Shown: positions 1 to 8,268 of the stretch, piece after piece | Numbering within the stretch: position 1 is the first letter of the stretch | How the letters are laid out: the number at the start of each line of letters is the position of its first letter | Source: Streptomyces hoynatensis | GTDB taxonomy: Bacteria; Actinomycetota; Actinomycetes; Streptomycetales; Streptomycetaceae | Assembly (NCBI RefSeq): GCF_003626535.1 | Contig: NZ_RBAL01000001.1 | Location: 310,001-374,000, forward strand | Direction of reading: 5' to 3' | Length of the DNA: 64,000 nt | Notes under the pieces: generated by a model | What the model was told of the DNA's origin: nothing | The model's input: the letters and a program-made list of their open reading frames with translations, nothing else | Database searches by the model: none | Translations under genes and position numbers: made by a program

Positions 1-3
1 GCC

Positions 4-435
4 GTGGATTCCGCGGACGACACCCCCCAGACCCCCGGGGCCGCCCCCGCCGGCGAGGCGGACTGGGCGGCCCTGCGGGCGGCGGCCAGGGACGCCATGT
101 CCCGGGCCTACGCCCCCTACTCCGGCTACCCGGTGGGCGCCGCCGCGCTCGTCTCGGACGGCCGCACCGTGACCGGCTGCAACGTCGAGAACGCCTCCTA
201 CGGGCTCGGCCTGTGCGCCGAGTGCGGGCTGATCTCCGCGCTGCACGCCTCGGGCGGCGGCCGGCTGACCCACTTCACCTGCTGCAACGGCGAGGGCGAG
301 ATCATCACGCCCTGCGGGCGCTGCCGCCAGCTGCTCATGGAGCACGGCGGTCCCGAACTGCGCATGGACACGCCCCAGGGCGTGCGCCCGCTCGCGGAGC
401 TGCTCCCGCATGCCTGGCACCTGGAGCGGTACTGA
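4..435 (+). CDS. cdd: Cytidine deaminase
   Basis: Zinc enzyme that deaminates cytidine and deoxycytidine to uridine and deoxyuridine, a cytosolic pyrimidine salvage step. The 143-residue protein has the expected length. It shows the NVENASYG substrate loop, the CAE motif (zinc Cys plus catalytic Glu) near residue 70 and PCGRCRQ supplying the other two zinc cysteines. The start is GTG at position 4, so the promoter lies outside the window. It is followed after 138 bp by thymidine phosphorylase, a normal actinobacterial pairing in which the uridine nucleosides made here can be phosphorolysed next. Function is secure from the motifs; only the exact start is untested. Confidence 0.93.
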   Translation: MDSADDTPQTPGAAPAGEADWAALRAAARDAMSRAYAPYSGYPVGAAALVSDGRTVTGCNVENASYGLGLCAECGLISALHASGGGRLTHFTCCNGEGEIITPCGRCRQLLMEHGGPELRMDTPQGVRPLAELLPHAWHLERY

Positions 436-573
436 TCGCCGCGTGTTCCCCTCGTGCCTCCCGGCGTCCCGCACGCCTTCCGGCGAGCGCCTTCCCCGGC
501 CCCCGCACGCCCCCCGGCGCGCGCGTTGCCCCGCTTCCCCCGCTTCCCCCGAGAGTTTCCCTGTGAGTCATCC

Positions 574-1890
574 ATGAGCCACGCCGGCAGCTTCGACGCC
601 ATCACCGTCATCCGCGCCAAGCGCGACGGCCACGCCCTCGCCAAGGACCAGATCGACTGGGTCCTGGACGCCTACGTGCGCGGCGAGGTCGCCGAGGAGC
701 AGATGGCCGCGCTGGCCATGGCCATACTCCTCAACGGCATGGACCGGCGGGAGATCGCGGACTGGACGGCCGCGATGATCGCCTCGGGCGAGCGGATGGA
801 CTTCTCCTCGTTGCCCCTGCCCACCACGGACAAGCACTCCACGGGCGGCGTCGGGGACAAGATCACCCTGCCCCTGGCGCCGCTGGTCGCCGCCTGCGGC
901 GCGGCCGTCCCCCAGCTGTCGGGCCGGGGCCTGGGGCACAGCGGCGGCACCCTCGACAAGCTGGAGTCCATCCCCGGCTGGCGGGCCCGGCTCTCGGCCG
1001 GGGAGATGCTCGGCGTGCTGCGCGAGGCGGGCGCCGTGATCTGCGCCGCGGGGGAGGGGCTCGCCCCCGCCGACCGCAAGCTGTACGCGCTGCGGGACGT
1101 GACGGGCACCGTGGAGTCGATCCCGCTGATCGCCTCCTCGATCATGTCGAAGAAGATCGCCGAGGGCACCGGCGCCCTGGTGCTCGACGTCAAGGTCGGC
1201 TCCGGCGCCTTCATGAAGACCTACGAGGACGCCCGCGAGCTGGCCGGGACGATGGTGGGCCTGGGCACCGACCACGGGGTGCGCACGGTGGCCCTGCTCA
1301 CCGAGATGTCCGTCCCGCTCGGGCTGACGGCGGGCAACGCCCTTGAGGTCCGCGAGTCCGTCGAGGTGCTGGCCGGCGGGGGACCGGCCGACGTCGTGGA
1401 GCTGACCCTGGCCCTGGCCCGGGAGATGCTGGACGCCGCCGGGCTGCCGGACGCCGACCCGGCCGCGGCGCTCGCGGACGGCTCGGCCATGGACCGCTGG
1501 CGGCGGATGATCCGCGCCCAGGGCGGCGACCCGGACGCCCCGCTGCCCACGGCGCGCGAGCGGCACACCGTCCCGGCCCCGGCCTCGGGCGTGTTGACCG
1601 CGCTGGACGCCTACGCGGTGGGCGTGGCGGCCTGGCGGCTCGGCGCGGGCCGGGCCCGCAAGGAGGACCCGGTGCAGGCGGCGGCCGGCGTCGAACTGCA
1701 CGCCAAGCCGGGGGACCGGGTCGCCGCGGGCGCCCCCCTGCTGACCCTGCACACCGACACCCCGGAGCGGTTCGAGGCGGCGCTCGCCGCGCTCGGCACG
1801 GAGGGGGCGATCGCGGTCGCCCCCGAGGGGTCGGCCGAGGCGGCCGCCTGGGCGGGGCCGCGCCCCACGGTGCTGGGCCGGATCGCCTGA
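574..1890 (+). CDS. deoA: Thymidine phosphorylase
   Basis: Phosphorolyses thymidine or deoxyuridine to base plus deoxyribose-1-phosphate, feeding the mutase and DeoC pathway also encoded in this window. The 438-residue length equals the family norm. Visible signatures are KHSTGGVGDK (phosphate binding) near residue 85 and SGRGLGHSGGTLDKLE, the thymidine/pyrimidine phosphorylase pattern, near residue 115, followed by a C-terminal alpha/beta domain. The ATG at 574 was chosen because the protein begins there like its family (SFDAITVIRAKRDG), whereas an upstream start at 454 would add about 40 Pro/Arg-rich residues. Likely co-transcribed with cdd. Confidence 0.93.
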   Translation: MSHAGSFDAITVIRAKRDGHALAKDQIDWVLDAYVRGEVAEEQMAALAMAILLNGMDRREIADWTAAMIASGERMDFSSLPLPTTDKHSTGGVGDKITLPLAPLVAACGAAVPQLSGRGLGHSGGTLDKLESIPGWRARLSAGEMLGVLREAGAVICAAGEGLAPADRKLYALRDVTGTVESIPLIASSIMSKKIAEGTGALVLDVKVGSGAFMKTYEDARELAGTMVGLGTDHGVRTVALLTEMSVPLGLTAGNALEVRESVEVLAGGGPADVVELTLALAREMLDAAGLPDADPAAALADGSAMDRWRRMIRAQGGDPDAPLPTARERHTVPAPASGVLTALDAYAVGVAAWRLGAGRARKEDPVQAAAGVELHAKPGDRVAAGAPLLTLHTDTPERFEAALAALGTEGAIAVAPEGSAEAAAWAGPRPTVLGRIA

Positions 1891-2032
1891 GGACCGGGGG
1901 CCGCGGGCCGCGGTGACGCGCCCCGGCCCCGCCCCGGGCAGCGCCCCGGCCCCGCCCCCGGTGGAGTTCCGGGTGAGGTTCCGGCGAGCCGGGTCACTCG
2001 CCGCCCTGAATGTCGGATTGTTTACCGCGACC

Positions 2033-2061
2033 GTGACCGGCGCACCGCCGATGCCTAGTAC
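2033..2061 (+). promoter_or_regulatory. Putative promoter of the mgtE leader
   Basis: GTGACC at 2033-2038 and TAGTAC at 2056-2061 are separated by 17 bp and resemble a vegetative (HrdB-type) actinobacterial promoter. It would start a transcript with a leader of about 175 nt before mgtE that includes the proline-rich small ORF. Assigned by pattern only. Confidence 0.35.
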
Positions 2062-2063
2062 CC

Positions 2064-2242
2064 TGAAGAACGGTTTCGGCGGAACGAGACGGCGGGAGGT
2101 GGTGCTGCGATGCGCAGTGAGCCTCCCAGTCATCCACCGCGCCGCGCCAGACCGCCCAGGTAGCCGAACGGCCCGGGCGGCAGGCGTGTGCGCGCACACC
2201 GGATGCCCGTGACCGTCTCCGTTCCCTGGGGGTTCCCTCGTC
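2064..2242 (+). promoter_or_regulatory. Structured 5' leader of mgtE
   Basis: The gene-free stretch 1891-2242 ends in a leader rich in self-complementary segments: the SD-sequestering stem around 2094-2127, a stem enclosing the small-ORF stop (2152-2180) and the perfect palindrome GTGTGCGCGCACAC at 2186-2199. No unambiguous M-box riboswitch core was recognised, so a peptide-coupled mechanism is favoured over a ligand-binding aptamer. The first part (1891-2030) is GC-rich DNA with no recognisable feature. Confidence 0.4.
2110..2163 (+). CDS. Proline-rich leader peptide upstream of mgtE
   Basis: A 17-codon ORF, MRSEPPSHPPRRARPPR, starts at ATG 2110 and stops at TAG 2161. A strong Shine-Dalgarno GGGAGGT (2094-2100) lies 9 nt upstream. 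Six of the 17 codons are proline and five are arginine. The SD core GGGAGG can pair with CCTCCC inside the ORF (2122-2127), and a second stem CCGCCC/GGGCGG (2152-2157 with 2175-2180) encloses the stop codon. Size and composition recall the enterobacterial MgtL peptide, whose translation through Pro codons reports Mg2+. Position directly before a Mg2+ transporter suggests a translation-sensing attenuator. The analogy is inference. Confidence 0.55.
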   Translation: MRSEPPSHPPRRARPPR

Positions 2243-3568
2243 ATGACCCACCTGCCTGCGCTGCTTGAGGAGCACGACCTCGCCGGCGCCCTGGAGTGGC
2301 TGGAGACGCAGCCGCCGTACACCATCGCGGACGAGATCGCGCGCATGGACGCCGTGGAGTCCGTCATCACCTTCCGGCTGCTGGACAAGGACCGGGCGCT
2401 TGAGGTCTTCGAGGAGCTTGAGCCCGTCGACCAGCAGCAGATCCTGGAGGGCCTGCGCGACCAGGCGTTCCGGGACCTGGTGGAGAACATGGACCCGGAC
2501 GACCGGGCCCGCATGCTCAAGGAGGCGCCGGCCAAGGTCGCCAAGCGGGTGCTGGCCGGACTGAGCGCCAGGGAACGGCAGATGACCGCCGCCCTGCTCG
2601 GCTACCCCGAGGGCTCGGTCGGCCGGTACATGACGCCCGAGACGGTCGCGCTCCAGCAGGATCTGACGGTCGGCCAGGCCCTGGAGGTGGTCCGCCGCCG
2701 CGGCGGCCAGGCCGAGACGATCTACACCCTCCCGGTGGTGGACCACGGCCGGCGGCTGACCGGGATCGTGGAGCTGCGGGAGCTGGTCCTCAGCGAGCCC
2801 GGCGCGATGGTCTCCGACCTGGTGGTGACCGCCCCGCCGATGGCGAAGGCGACCGAGCGGGCGGAGGACGCGGCCCGCCTGATGCGCGAGACCAACGTCC
2901 TCGACCTGCCGGTCGTCGACAGCGAGGACCGCCTCGTCGGCCTGCTGACCAGCGACGACGCCTTCGAGGTCATCGAGGCCGCCGACACCGAGGACGTGGC
3001 GAGGCAGGCCGGCTCCGAGCCGCTGGAGCGGCACTACATGTCGGCGAGCGTCTTCCAGCTCTCGCGGACCAGGATGATGTGGCTGCTGCTGCTGATGGTG
3101 GCGGCCACCCTGACCGTCACCGTCACCCAGGTGTTCGAGAGCGAGCTGGACGCGGTCACCGAACTCGCCCTCTTCGTGCCGCTGCTCATCGGGACCGGCG
3201 GCAACGCCGGGGCGCAGGCGGCGACCGCCGCGGTCCGCGCGCTCGCCGTCGGCGAGGTGCGCACCTCCGACCTGCTGCGGGTGATCTGGCGCGAGTGCCG
3301 CACCGGGCTGCTGCTCGGCGCCATGCTCGCCGTGGTCGGCTTCGCCGTCGGCTCCCTGTTCGTCGGCGCCGACGTGGCGGCCGTGGTCGCGCTCACCCTC
3401 GTCGTCATCTGCGGCTGGGCCTCGACGGTGGGCGGCACGATGCCGCTGCTCGCCAAGCGGCTGCGGATCGACCCGGCCGTGGTCTCGGCCCCGATGGTGA
3501 CGACCCTGGTCGACGCCACGGGCCTGGTCATCTACTTCAGCACCGCCAAGGCCGTCCTCGGGATCTGA
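2243..3568 (+). CDS. mgtE: Magnesium transporter MgtE
   Basis: Homodimeric Mg2+-selective channel of the plasma membrane. The 441-residue protein shows the N-terminal MgtE superhelical domain (about 1-125; helix repeats such as LEPVDQQQILEGLRD), two CBS domains (about 130-255; YMTPETVAL, TLPVVDHGRRLTGIV, LPVVDSEDRLVGLLTSDD), a plug helix, and a C-terminal pore domain with five hydrophobic helices starting near MMWLLLLMV. The pore contains the family motif PLLIGTGGNAGAQA. It is preceded by a leader with a proline-rich small ORF. Start ATG 2243 matches the family. The cytosolic CBS/N domain is the Mg2+ sensor in characterised members. Confidence 0.93.
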   Translation: MTHLPALLEEHDLAGALEWLETQPPYTIADEIARMDAVESVITFRLLDKDRALEVFEELEPVDQQQILEGLRDQAFRDLVENMDPDDRARMLKEAPAKVAKRVLAGLSARERQMTAALLGYPEGSVGRYMTPETVALQQDLTVGQALEVVRRRGGQAETIYTLPVVDHGRRLTGIVELRELVLSEPGAMVSDLVVTAPPMAKATERAEDAARLMRETNVLDLPVVDSEDRLVGLLTSDDAFEVIEAADTEDVARQAGSEPLERHYMSASVFQLSRTRMMWLLLLMVAATLTVTVTQVFESELDAVTELALFVPLLIGTGGNAGAQAATAAVRALAVGEVRTSDLLRVIWRECRTGLLLGAMLAVVGFAVGSLFVGADVAAVVALTLVVICGWASTVGGTMPLLAKRLRIDPAVVSAPMVTTLVDATGLVIYFSTAKAVLGI

Positions 3569-3649
3569 GCCGCCCCGGCGCCGGGCGGCCGGGGCCGTGG
3601 GGCGCACAGGGGGGAGAAAATCGGGCCGGGGGCGGGGAGAATACTGCCC

Positions 3650-4135
3650 GTGGACGCAACGGAGACGCCTGAGATCACTCGGACGCCGCCGTCCGCGCGG
3701 CAGCGCACGGTGGCTCCCGGGCCCGGCCTGCTGCACGCGCTCGGCCTGACCGCGCTCCTGGTGTCCGAGTGGGCCCGCCGGCACGCGCGTTCCGCCGGCG
3801 AGTCGGAGCTCGCCCTCGACCCCTACCTCCGGGAGGTGGCCCGCACCTCGGCCGACCTCGCGGACGCCGGCTTCTACCGGTTCGTCGCCGACCTGTTCGA
3901 CACCCTGTGCCTGGGCCAGCCGCGCCTGGGGCTGTGGGCGGCGGTGTACGTGGCGATCGTGGTCCGGCTCAACCGGCGCGGCCCGCACCGGCTGCAGAAC
4001 GTGCTCTCGCGCCTCGCGGCCACCTACTGCCTGCTGGGCTACCTCACGCTGCTGCCGGTGCTGATCCCGCTCGACGCCGGCTTCTTCCTGCTGCCTGGCA
4101 TCTGTGCCGCCGCGGTGTGGCTGGTCACGAGGTGA
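3650..4135 (+). CDS. Small predicted membrane protein, unknown function
   Basis: A 161-residue protein starting at GTG 3650. A hexamer GAGAAT (3637-3642) lies 7 nt upstream, compatible with a leaderless transcript. Residues about 30-45 and 105-160 are hydrophobic (LWAAVYVAIVV, YCLLGYLTLLPVLIPLDAGFFLLPGICAAAVWLV), giving two or three membrane segments around a soluble central part. No catalytic motif was recognised. Its 3' end overlaps the convergent gene on the other strand by 11 bp. Coding appearance is good; function is unknown. Confidence 0.7.
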   Translation: MDATETPEITRTPPSARQRTVAPGPGLLHALGLTALLVSEWARRHARSAGESELALDPYLREVARTSADLADAGFYRFVADLFDTLCLGQPRLGLWAAVYVAIVVRLNRRGPHRLQNVLSRLAATYCLLGYLTLLPVLIPLDAGFFLLPGICAAAVWLVTR

Positions 4136-5141
4136 CCTCGCGGGCGACGGTCGTGCACAGCAGGGTCTCGGCGGTGCCGGTGGTCTCCGCGGCTCCCGTG
4201 GCCCCGGTGCTTCCCGTGCTCCCCGTCGTTCCCGTCGTTTCCGCGCTGTCGGTGGGCTCGGTGGCTCCGCCGTCCGCGGCGGCTCCGGGAGTTCCGGCGG
4301 TGCCGGCGCCCTCGGGGTCCCCGGGGCCTTCCGGGCCTTCCGTCGGGCCGGCGCCCGCGGTGCTCCCCGGGCCCTGGGCGTCCCCGCTGCCGCCGTCGGT
4401 CCCCTCGGACCCGTCCGTCCCCCCGCTTCCTTCGTCGTCGGTGTTCTCAACGTCCTCGGTGTCCTCGGCGTTTTCGACGAACCAGTACCAGTACGAGGTC
4501 GTGTCCTGCGGCCCCCGGGCGCACAGCGGCCCGCTCATCTCCTCCGGGGCGTCGTAGACGCCGGTGATGCGCAGCACCCGGTTGTATCCCTCGGGCACCT
4601 CCCCGGCCTCGCAGTCCGCGACCGTCAGCAGGCCGGCCTGCATCTCCGGCTCGTCCTCGCCGTCGGAGCCGCGGGTCTCGTCGGCCAGCAGGCAGGAGCC
4701 CACCTCGAACCTGCGGGTCAGGCACAGCGCGACGGTGTGCACGCCCCGGGCGTAGCCCCAGAAGCTCTGCCCCGCTCCCTGCGGGCAGTCGGCCGCCTGC
4801 ATCTCGACCGCCGACACCTTCACATAGGCGTCGGCCTCTCCACAGTCCACCCGGCGGGGCCGGTGCGCGCTCCACGCGCCGGTGCCGGTGTCGTAGACGG
4901 CCAGGCAGTCGCCGGCACTCACCGCCTCGAAGGCCTGGCCCGTGGCGTCGGGGGGTGGGTCCGGGGTGGGCGAGGCGCCGGAAGGGAGGGAATCCGCACT
5001 GGTCGCCGCGTCGCCGGCGGGCAGCGCCGCGGGGATCATCGCCTCGCCCGCGCGCTCGAAGACGTTCGGCGCGATCACTCCGGCGAAGGCGGCGAGGGCG
5101 GCCACCAGCAGCCAGACGCCGACTCGTCCCTCCTTCTCCAC
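4125..5141 (-). CDS. Membrane-anchored Cys-containing protein (LppU-like)
   Basis: A 338-residue protein from GTG 5141. An N-terminal hydrophobic helix (VWLLVAALAAFAGVIAP, residues 9-25) anchors an extracytoplasmic domain of about 180 residues. That domain has regularly spaced cysteines (GDCLAVYDT, VDCGEADAYVKV, DCPQG, ALCL, SCLL, DCEAG) likely paired as disulfides. Residues about 240-325 are a Gly/Thr/Glu-rich low-complexity spacer, followed by a last Cys near the C-terminus. The GDCL...VDC layout resembles LppU-type actinobacterial surface proteins. No enzymatic motif is visible. It is convergent with the upstream membrane protein and lies next to tRNA-fMet. Confidence 0.72.
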   Translation of the reverse strand: MEKEGRVGVWLLVAALAAFAGVIAPNVFERAGEAMIPAALPAGDAATSADSLPSGASPTPDPPPDATGQAFEAVSAGDCLAVYDTGTGAWSAHRPRRVDCGEADAYVKVSAVEMQAADCPQGAGQSFWGYARGVHTVALCLTRRFEVGSCLLADETRGSDGEDEPEMQAGLLTVADCEAGEVPEGYNRVLRITGVYDAPEEMSGPLCARGPQDTTSYWYWFVENAEDTEDVENTDDEGSGGTDGSEGTDGGSGDAQGPGSTAGAGPTEGPEGPGDPEGAGTAGTPGAAADGGATEPTDSAETTGTTGSTGSTGATGAAETTGTAETLLCTTVAREVTS

Positions 5142-5316
5142 GGTGCCTGACTACCCCCCAAGCGCCCTTCGGTACACCCGGCTTGACGCACCCACGCACG
5201 TGCGTGCCCGAAACGTGCAGGAAGGCCGCACACGGTGAAGGCGCAGGGCACAGCGTAATCGCTTTCCCCCAAGGGGGGCCACCGTTGTCCGGGGGGTGGA
5301 AGCCGTGGCACGCGCG

Positions 5317-5349
5317 AAGGCCCGGCCGCCCCGAAGGGCGCCGGGCCTT
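5317..5349 (-). terminator. Terminator after tRNA-fMet
   Basis: Inverted repeat AAGGCCCGGC (5317-5326) and GCCGGGCCTT (5340-5349), with an inner CGCCC-CGAA-GGGCG stem, immediately downstream of the tRNA on the minus strand. This forms a long GC-rich hairpin capped by a tetraloop, without a marked T tract, as is common in Streptomyces. Confidence 0.7.
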
Positions 5350-5359
5350 CCCGATCTCG

Positions 5360-5433
5360 TAGCGGGGACAGGATTTGAACCTGCGACCTCTGGGTTATGA
5401 GCCCAGCGAGCTACCGAGCTGCTCCACCCCGCG
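5360..5433 (-). tRNA. Initiator tRNA-fMet (CAT)
   Basis: The reverse strand reads as a complete cloverleaf: 5' acceptor CGCGGGG pairing with CCCCGC, D-arm GAGC...GCTC, anticodon arm CTGGG-CTCATAA-CCCAG with anticodon CAT, and T-arm GCAGG-TTCAAAT-CCTGT. The unpaired first base (C1 opposite T72) and three G-C pairs at the base of the anticodon stem are hallmarks of the initiator rather than the elongator. The 3' CCA is not encoded (CGA follows). It stands alone, with its own terminator. Confidence 0.95.
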
Positions 5434-5665
5434 TCGACACGTCGAACTCTACGTCACCCGCGCCGCTTCTGCCCAATCGGTTTTCCCGCCCGCGCCTGCC
5501 ACGGCCGGCGACGGGTCACGAGACGCGGGTCGTGGGGTGCGGGTCGTGGGGTGCGGGTCATAAGGATGGGGCGGGGCGGGGGGCCCGGCGGGTCACCGGC
5601 GGCCCGCGGCCCGGCGGAGCAGGCTGACAGGCGGAAGAGGCGAGCCGAGCCGGAAGGAAGCAGCC
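5434..5665. other. Intergenic region between tRNA-fMet and the oxidoreductase leader ORF
   Basis: Contains the presumed upstream promoter of tRNA-fMet (minus) and a two-copy 14-bp direct repeat (GTCGTGGGGTGCGG, about 5529-5556). No longer ORF with credible coding character was seen. Confidence 0.4.
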
Positions 5666-5770
5666 ATGTCCGAAGCCCCGCCCCCTTCGCCTCCGCCGCA
5701 CCCGCCGTACCCGGCGGCCGGGCCCACGGCCCGCCGGGCGGCCCGCCCCGCGGCGGGGGCGGGCGCGTGA
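5666..5770 (+). CDS. Proline-rich small ORF coupled to the oxidoreductase start
   Basis: A 34-codon ORF starting MSEAPPPSPPPHPPYPAAG has the purine-rich site GGAAGGAAG 5 nt before ATG 5666. Its TGA stop (5768-5770) overlaps the GTG start of the next gene as GTGA. The exact stop/start overlap and good SD suggest translational coupling, with the downstream gene having no SD of its own. Proline codons make up about a third of it, so ribosome pausing is conceivable. It could be a chance ORF in GC-rich DNA. Confidence 0.4.
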   Translation: MSEAPPPSPPPHPPYPAAGPTARRAARPAAGAGA

Positions 5771-6894
5771 GGGCGGCCTGGTACGAGCGGCAGGGCCCGG
5801 CCGGGCGGGTGCTGACCGTGGGGGAGTTGCCCGATCCGGTGCCGGTGGCGGGGGAGGTACGGGTGCGCCTGGCGGCGGCCGGCGTCAACGCGGCGGATGT
5901 GGACCGCCGTTCGGGCCGGGACGGCCGCCCGATGCGGGAACCCCTGGTGGTGCCCGGGCAGGACGGGGCCGGGGTGGTCGACCTGGTGGGCCCCGGCGTG
6001 CCGAAGGCGCGGCTCGGGGAGCGGGTGTGGGTCTACTTCGCCGCGCGCGGCAAGGCGTTCGGCACCTCGGCCGAGTACGTGGTGGTGCCCGCCGCGCAGG
6101 CGGTGCCGCTGCCCGAGGCCGCCTCCTTCGAGACCGGCGCCGCGCTCGGGCTGCCCGCGCTGGCCGCGCACCACGCCCTGTTCTGCGCCGGTCAGGTCCG
6201 GGGGCGCGCGGTGCTGGTCCCGGGCGGGGGGCGGGCGGCGGGGCGTTGCGCGGTCGAACTGGCCGCGCGCGCCGGGGCCCTGGTCCTGGCGACCGCGGCG
6301 GGCGAGGAGGAACGGCGGGCCGCGCGGCGCTCGGGCGCGGACCACGTCCTGGAGGAGGGCGACGGCGAACCCGGGCGCCTGGCGCGTGCCGTGCTCGGCC
6401 TCGTGCCGGGAGGCGTGGACCTGGTGGTGGACGCCGCCCTCGGCGACCACCTGCCGTGGGCGGCGGCCGTTCTCGCCAGGCGCGGCACGCTCGTCGGCCA
6501 CGGCCCGGGCAGCCTCCCGGAACCCGCCCTTCCGCTCGCGGAGTTGCGCGCCCGCCAGGCCACCCTCCGGCTGCTCGACGTGCTGGAGACGCCGCCCGGG
6601 GAACTGCGGGCGGCGGTGGCGCACCTCGGCCGGCTGCTGGCCGCAGGGGCGCTCGCGCAGCCCATCGCCGCCCGCCACCCGCTCGCGGCGGCCGCCGCCG
6701 CCCACGAGGAGGTGGAACGCGGCGCCGGCCTCGGCGCGGTGCTGCTCCTGCCACGGGCCGGGGCAACGGACGAGGGGGAGGGCGGCGGTTCGGGCGGGGC
6801 GCCCGGCGCCGGGCCGGGCGCCGGGGCAGGCGAGGGGCCCAAGGCGTGGAACCGGCCGCCGGAGGCCGGACGGGAGCCGGGCCCCCGGCCCTGA
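5767..6894 (+). CDS. Zinc-free MDR oxidoreductase (NADPH:quinone reductase-like)
   Basis: A 375-residue medium-chain dehydrogenase/reductase. It has the N-terminal GroES-like domain (ADVDRRSGRDGRP, VVPGQDGAGVVDLVGPGV) and a Rossmann domain with a somewhat degenerate nucleotide loop (VLVPGGGRAAGRCAVELA, about residues 155-172). There are no zinc-ligand cysteines, which points to the quinone-reductase/zeta-crystallin branch. GTG 5767 (MRAAWYERQGPA) was chosen because it matches the family N-terminus and overlaps the stop of a small upstream ORF. The last 50 residues are Gly/Pro-rich with no match to the fold. The substrate cannot be told from sequence. Confidence 0.8.
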   Translation: MRAAWYERQGPAGRVLTVGELPDPVPVAGEVRVRLAAAGVNAADVDRRSGRDGRPMREPLVVPGQDGAGVVDLVGPGVPKARLGERVWVYFAARGKAFGTSAEYVVVPAAQAVPLPEAASFETGAALGLPALAAHHALFCAGQVRGRAVLVPGGGRAAGRCAVELAARAGALVLATAAGEEERRAARRSGADHVLEEGDGEPGRLARAVLGLVPGGVDLVVDAALGDHLPWAAAVLARRGTLVGHGPGSLPEPALPLAELRARQATLRLLDVLETPPGELRAAVAHLGRLLAAGALAQPIAARHPLAAAAAAHEEVERGAGLGAVLLLPRAGATDEGEGGGSGGAPGAGPGAGAGEGPKAWNRPPEAGREPGPRP

Positions 6895-6979
6895 CCCGCG
6901 GCGGCCTCGCCCCGGGTCCCGGCGCTCCGGCTTCCCGGCCGCAGGGCGGGGCGGGGCAGCGGCGCGGGCGGGGTGCGGC

Positions 6980-8245
6980 TCAGGCCGCCGTGGAGAGGAC
7001 GCGGCGCTCGCGGAAGGCGAGCCGCGTGGCGTACAGCGTGATCAGGGCGGTGACGAGCAGCGCGGCCAGGGCGAAGGCGACCAGGCCGGGCCAGCCGGCG
7101 GCGTGGAAGAGAACCGCGCCGAGGGTGCCCCCCGCGCTCGCGCCGAGGTAGTAGGCCACCTGGTACAGCGCCGACGCCTGGGCCCGGCCGTGGGTGACCG
7201 TGCGGCTCACCGAGCCGGAGGCCACCGCGTGCCCGAGGAAGAAGCCGCCGGTGATCAGCACCAGGCCGCCCAGCACGAGCAGCAGGCTGCCCGCCAGGCT
7301 CAGCAGCAGCCCGGCCGCGACGGTGCCGATCGCCAGGTACAGCGCCCCGCGCCGCCCCAGGCGCTCCATCACCGGCCCGGTCGCGGCCGAGGAGCCGGTG
7401 CCCACCAGGTAGATGACGAAGACCGAGCCCGCCAGCCCCGCCGACAGGTGGAAGGGCGCCTCGGTGAGCCGGAAGCCGACGACCGTGTACACGGCGCTGA
7501 ACGCCGCCATCAGCAGCATCCCGATCGCGTACAGGCGCAGCAGCAGCGGCCTGGCCAGGTGGTCCTGCACCGTCCGCAGCACCAGCCGCGGGCGCAGCGG
7601 GGCCGGGTGGAAGTTGCGCGCCCGGGGCAGCAGCGCCCGGAACGCCACCGCGGAGACCACCGCCATCGCCGCCACCGCGCCCAGCGCCGCGCGCCAGCCG
7701 AACGCCTCGGCGACCCAGCCGGTCAGCACCCGGCCGGTCATGCCGCCCACGCTGTTGCCCGCGATGAAGAGGCCGACCGCCCCGACCGTGGCCCGGGCGG
7801 GCAGCTCCTCGGAGAGGTACGCGACCGCGGAGGCGGGGACCCCGGCGAGCGCGGCGCCCTGCAGGGCGCGCAGCAGCACCAGCCACGGCAGGCTGGGCGC
7901 GAAGGGGATGGCCACCGCGAGTGCCACGGCCACGCCGAGCGAGACGGTCATCGTCTGCCGGCGCCCGAAGCGTTCGGACAGCGTGCTCAGCGGCAGCACC
8001 GCCGCCGCCAGCCCGATGGTCGTGGCGGACACCGTCCAGCTCGCCTGGTCGGCGCGGACGCCGAAGCCGCCGGCGAGGTCGGGCAGCAGGGCCTGGGTCG
8101 AGAAGAGCAGCGCGAACGTCGCGAGACCCGCGGCGAACAGCGCCAGGTTGATGCGTATCCTCATGCGCGTTCCGCCGGCGGTGGCCGGCAAGGGCTGGGT
8201 GGAGGCACCCGCGGTGGCGGGCGCCCCGGGCAAAACGGTGGGCAT
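6980..8245 (-). CDS. MFS transporter, YnfM/Bcr-like
   Basis: A 421-residue major facilitator with about 12 hydrophobic helices and the loop 2-3 motif A-like sequence LSERFGRRQTM after helix 2. The ATG at 8245 sits 6 nt after TACGGT (minus 8257-8252), so a leaderless transcript fits. It is divergent from a LysR regulator with clustered inverted repeats in the shared 90-bp region, a typical regulator/efflux arrangement. Substrate is unknown; drug or metabolite export is the family expectation. Confidence 0.85.
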   Translation of the reverse strand: MPTVLPGAPATAGASTQPLPATAGGTRMRIRINLALFAAGLATFALLFSTQALLPDLAGGFGVRADQASWTVSATTIGLAAAVLPLSTLSERFGRRQTMTVSLGVAVALAVAIPFAPSLPWLVLLRALQGAALAGVPASAVAYLSEELPARATVGAVGLFIAGNSVGGMTGRVLTGWVAEAFGWRAALGAVAAMAVVSAVAFRALLPRARNFHPAPLRPRLVLRTVQDHLARPLLLRLYAIGMLLMAAFSAVYTVVGFRLTEAPFHLSAGLAGSVFVIYLVGTGSSAATGPVMERLGRRGALYLAIGTVAAGLLLSLAGSLLLVLGGLVLITGGFFLGHAVASGSVSRTVTHGRAQASALYQVAYYLGASAGGTLGAVLFHAAGWPGLVAFALAALLVTALITLYATRLAFRERRVLSTAA

Positions 8246-8268
8246 GCTTCGACCGTAGAACGCCCGGT

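Noticed and set aside
2064..2242. M-box riboswitch before mgtE
   Set aside because: Stems are present, but I could not match the conserved M-box core; the small ORF explains the leader better. A covariance-model search (Infernal, Rfam M-box) would settle it.
568..4450. Very long minus-strand open frames opposite deoA and mgtE
   Set aside because: They mirror the GC-rich third positions of clear genes on the other strand and encode Arg/Gly/Pro-rich sequence with no recognisable domain.
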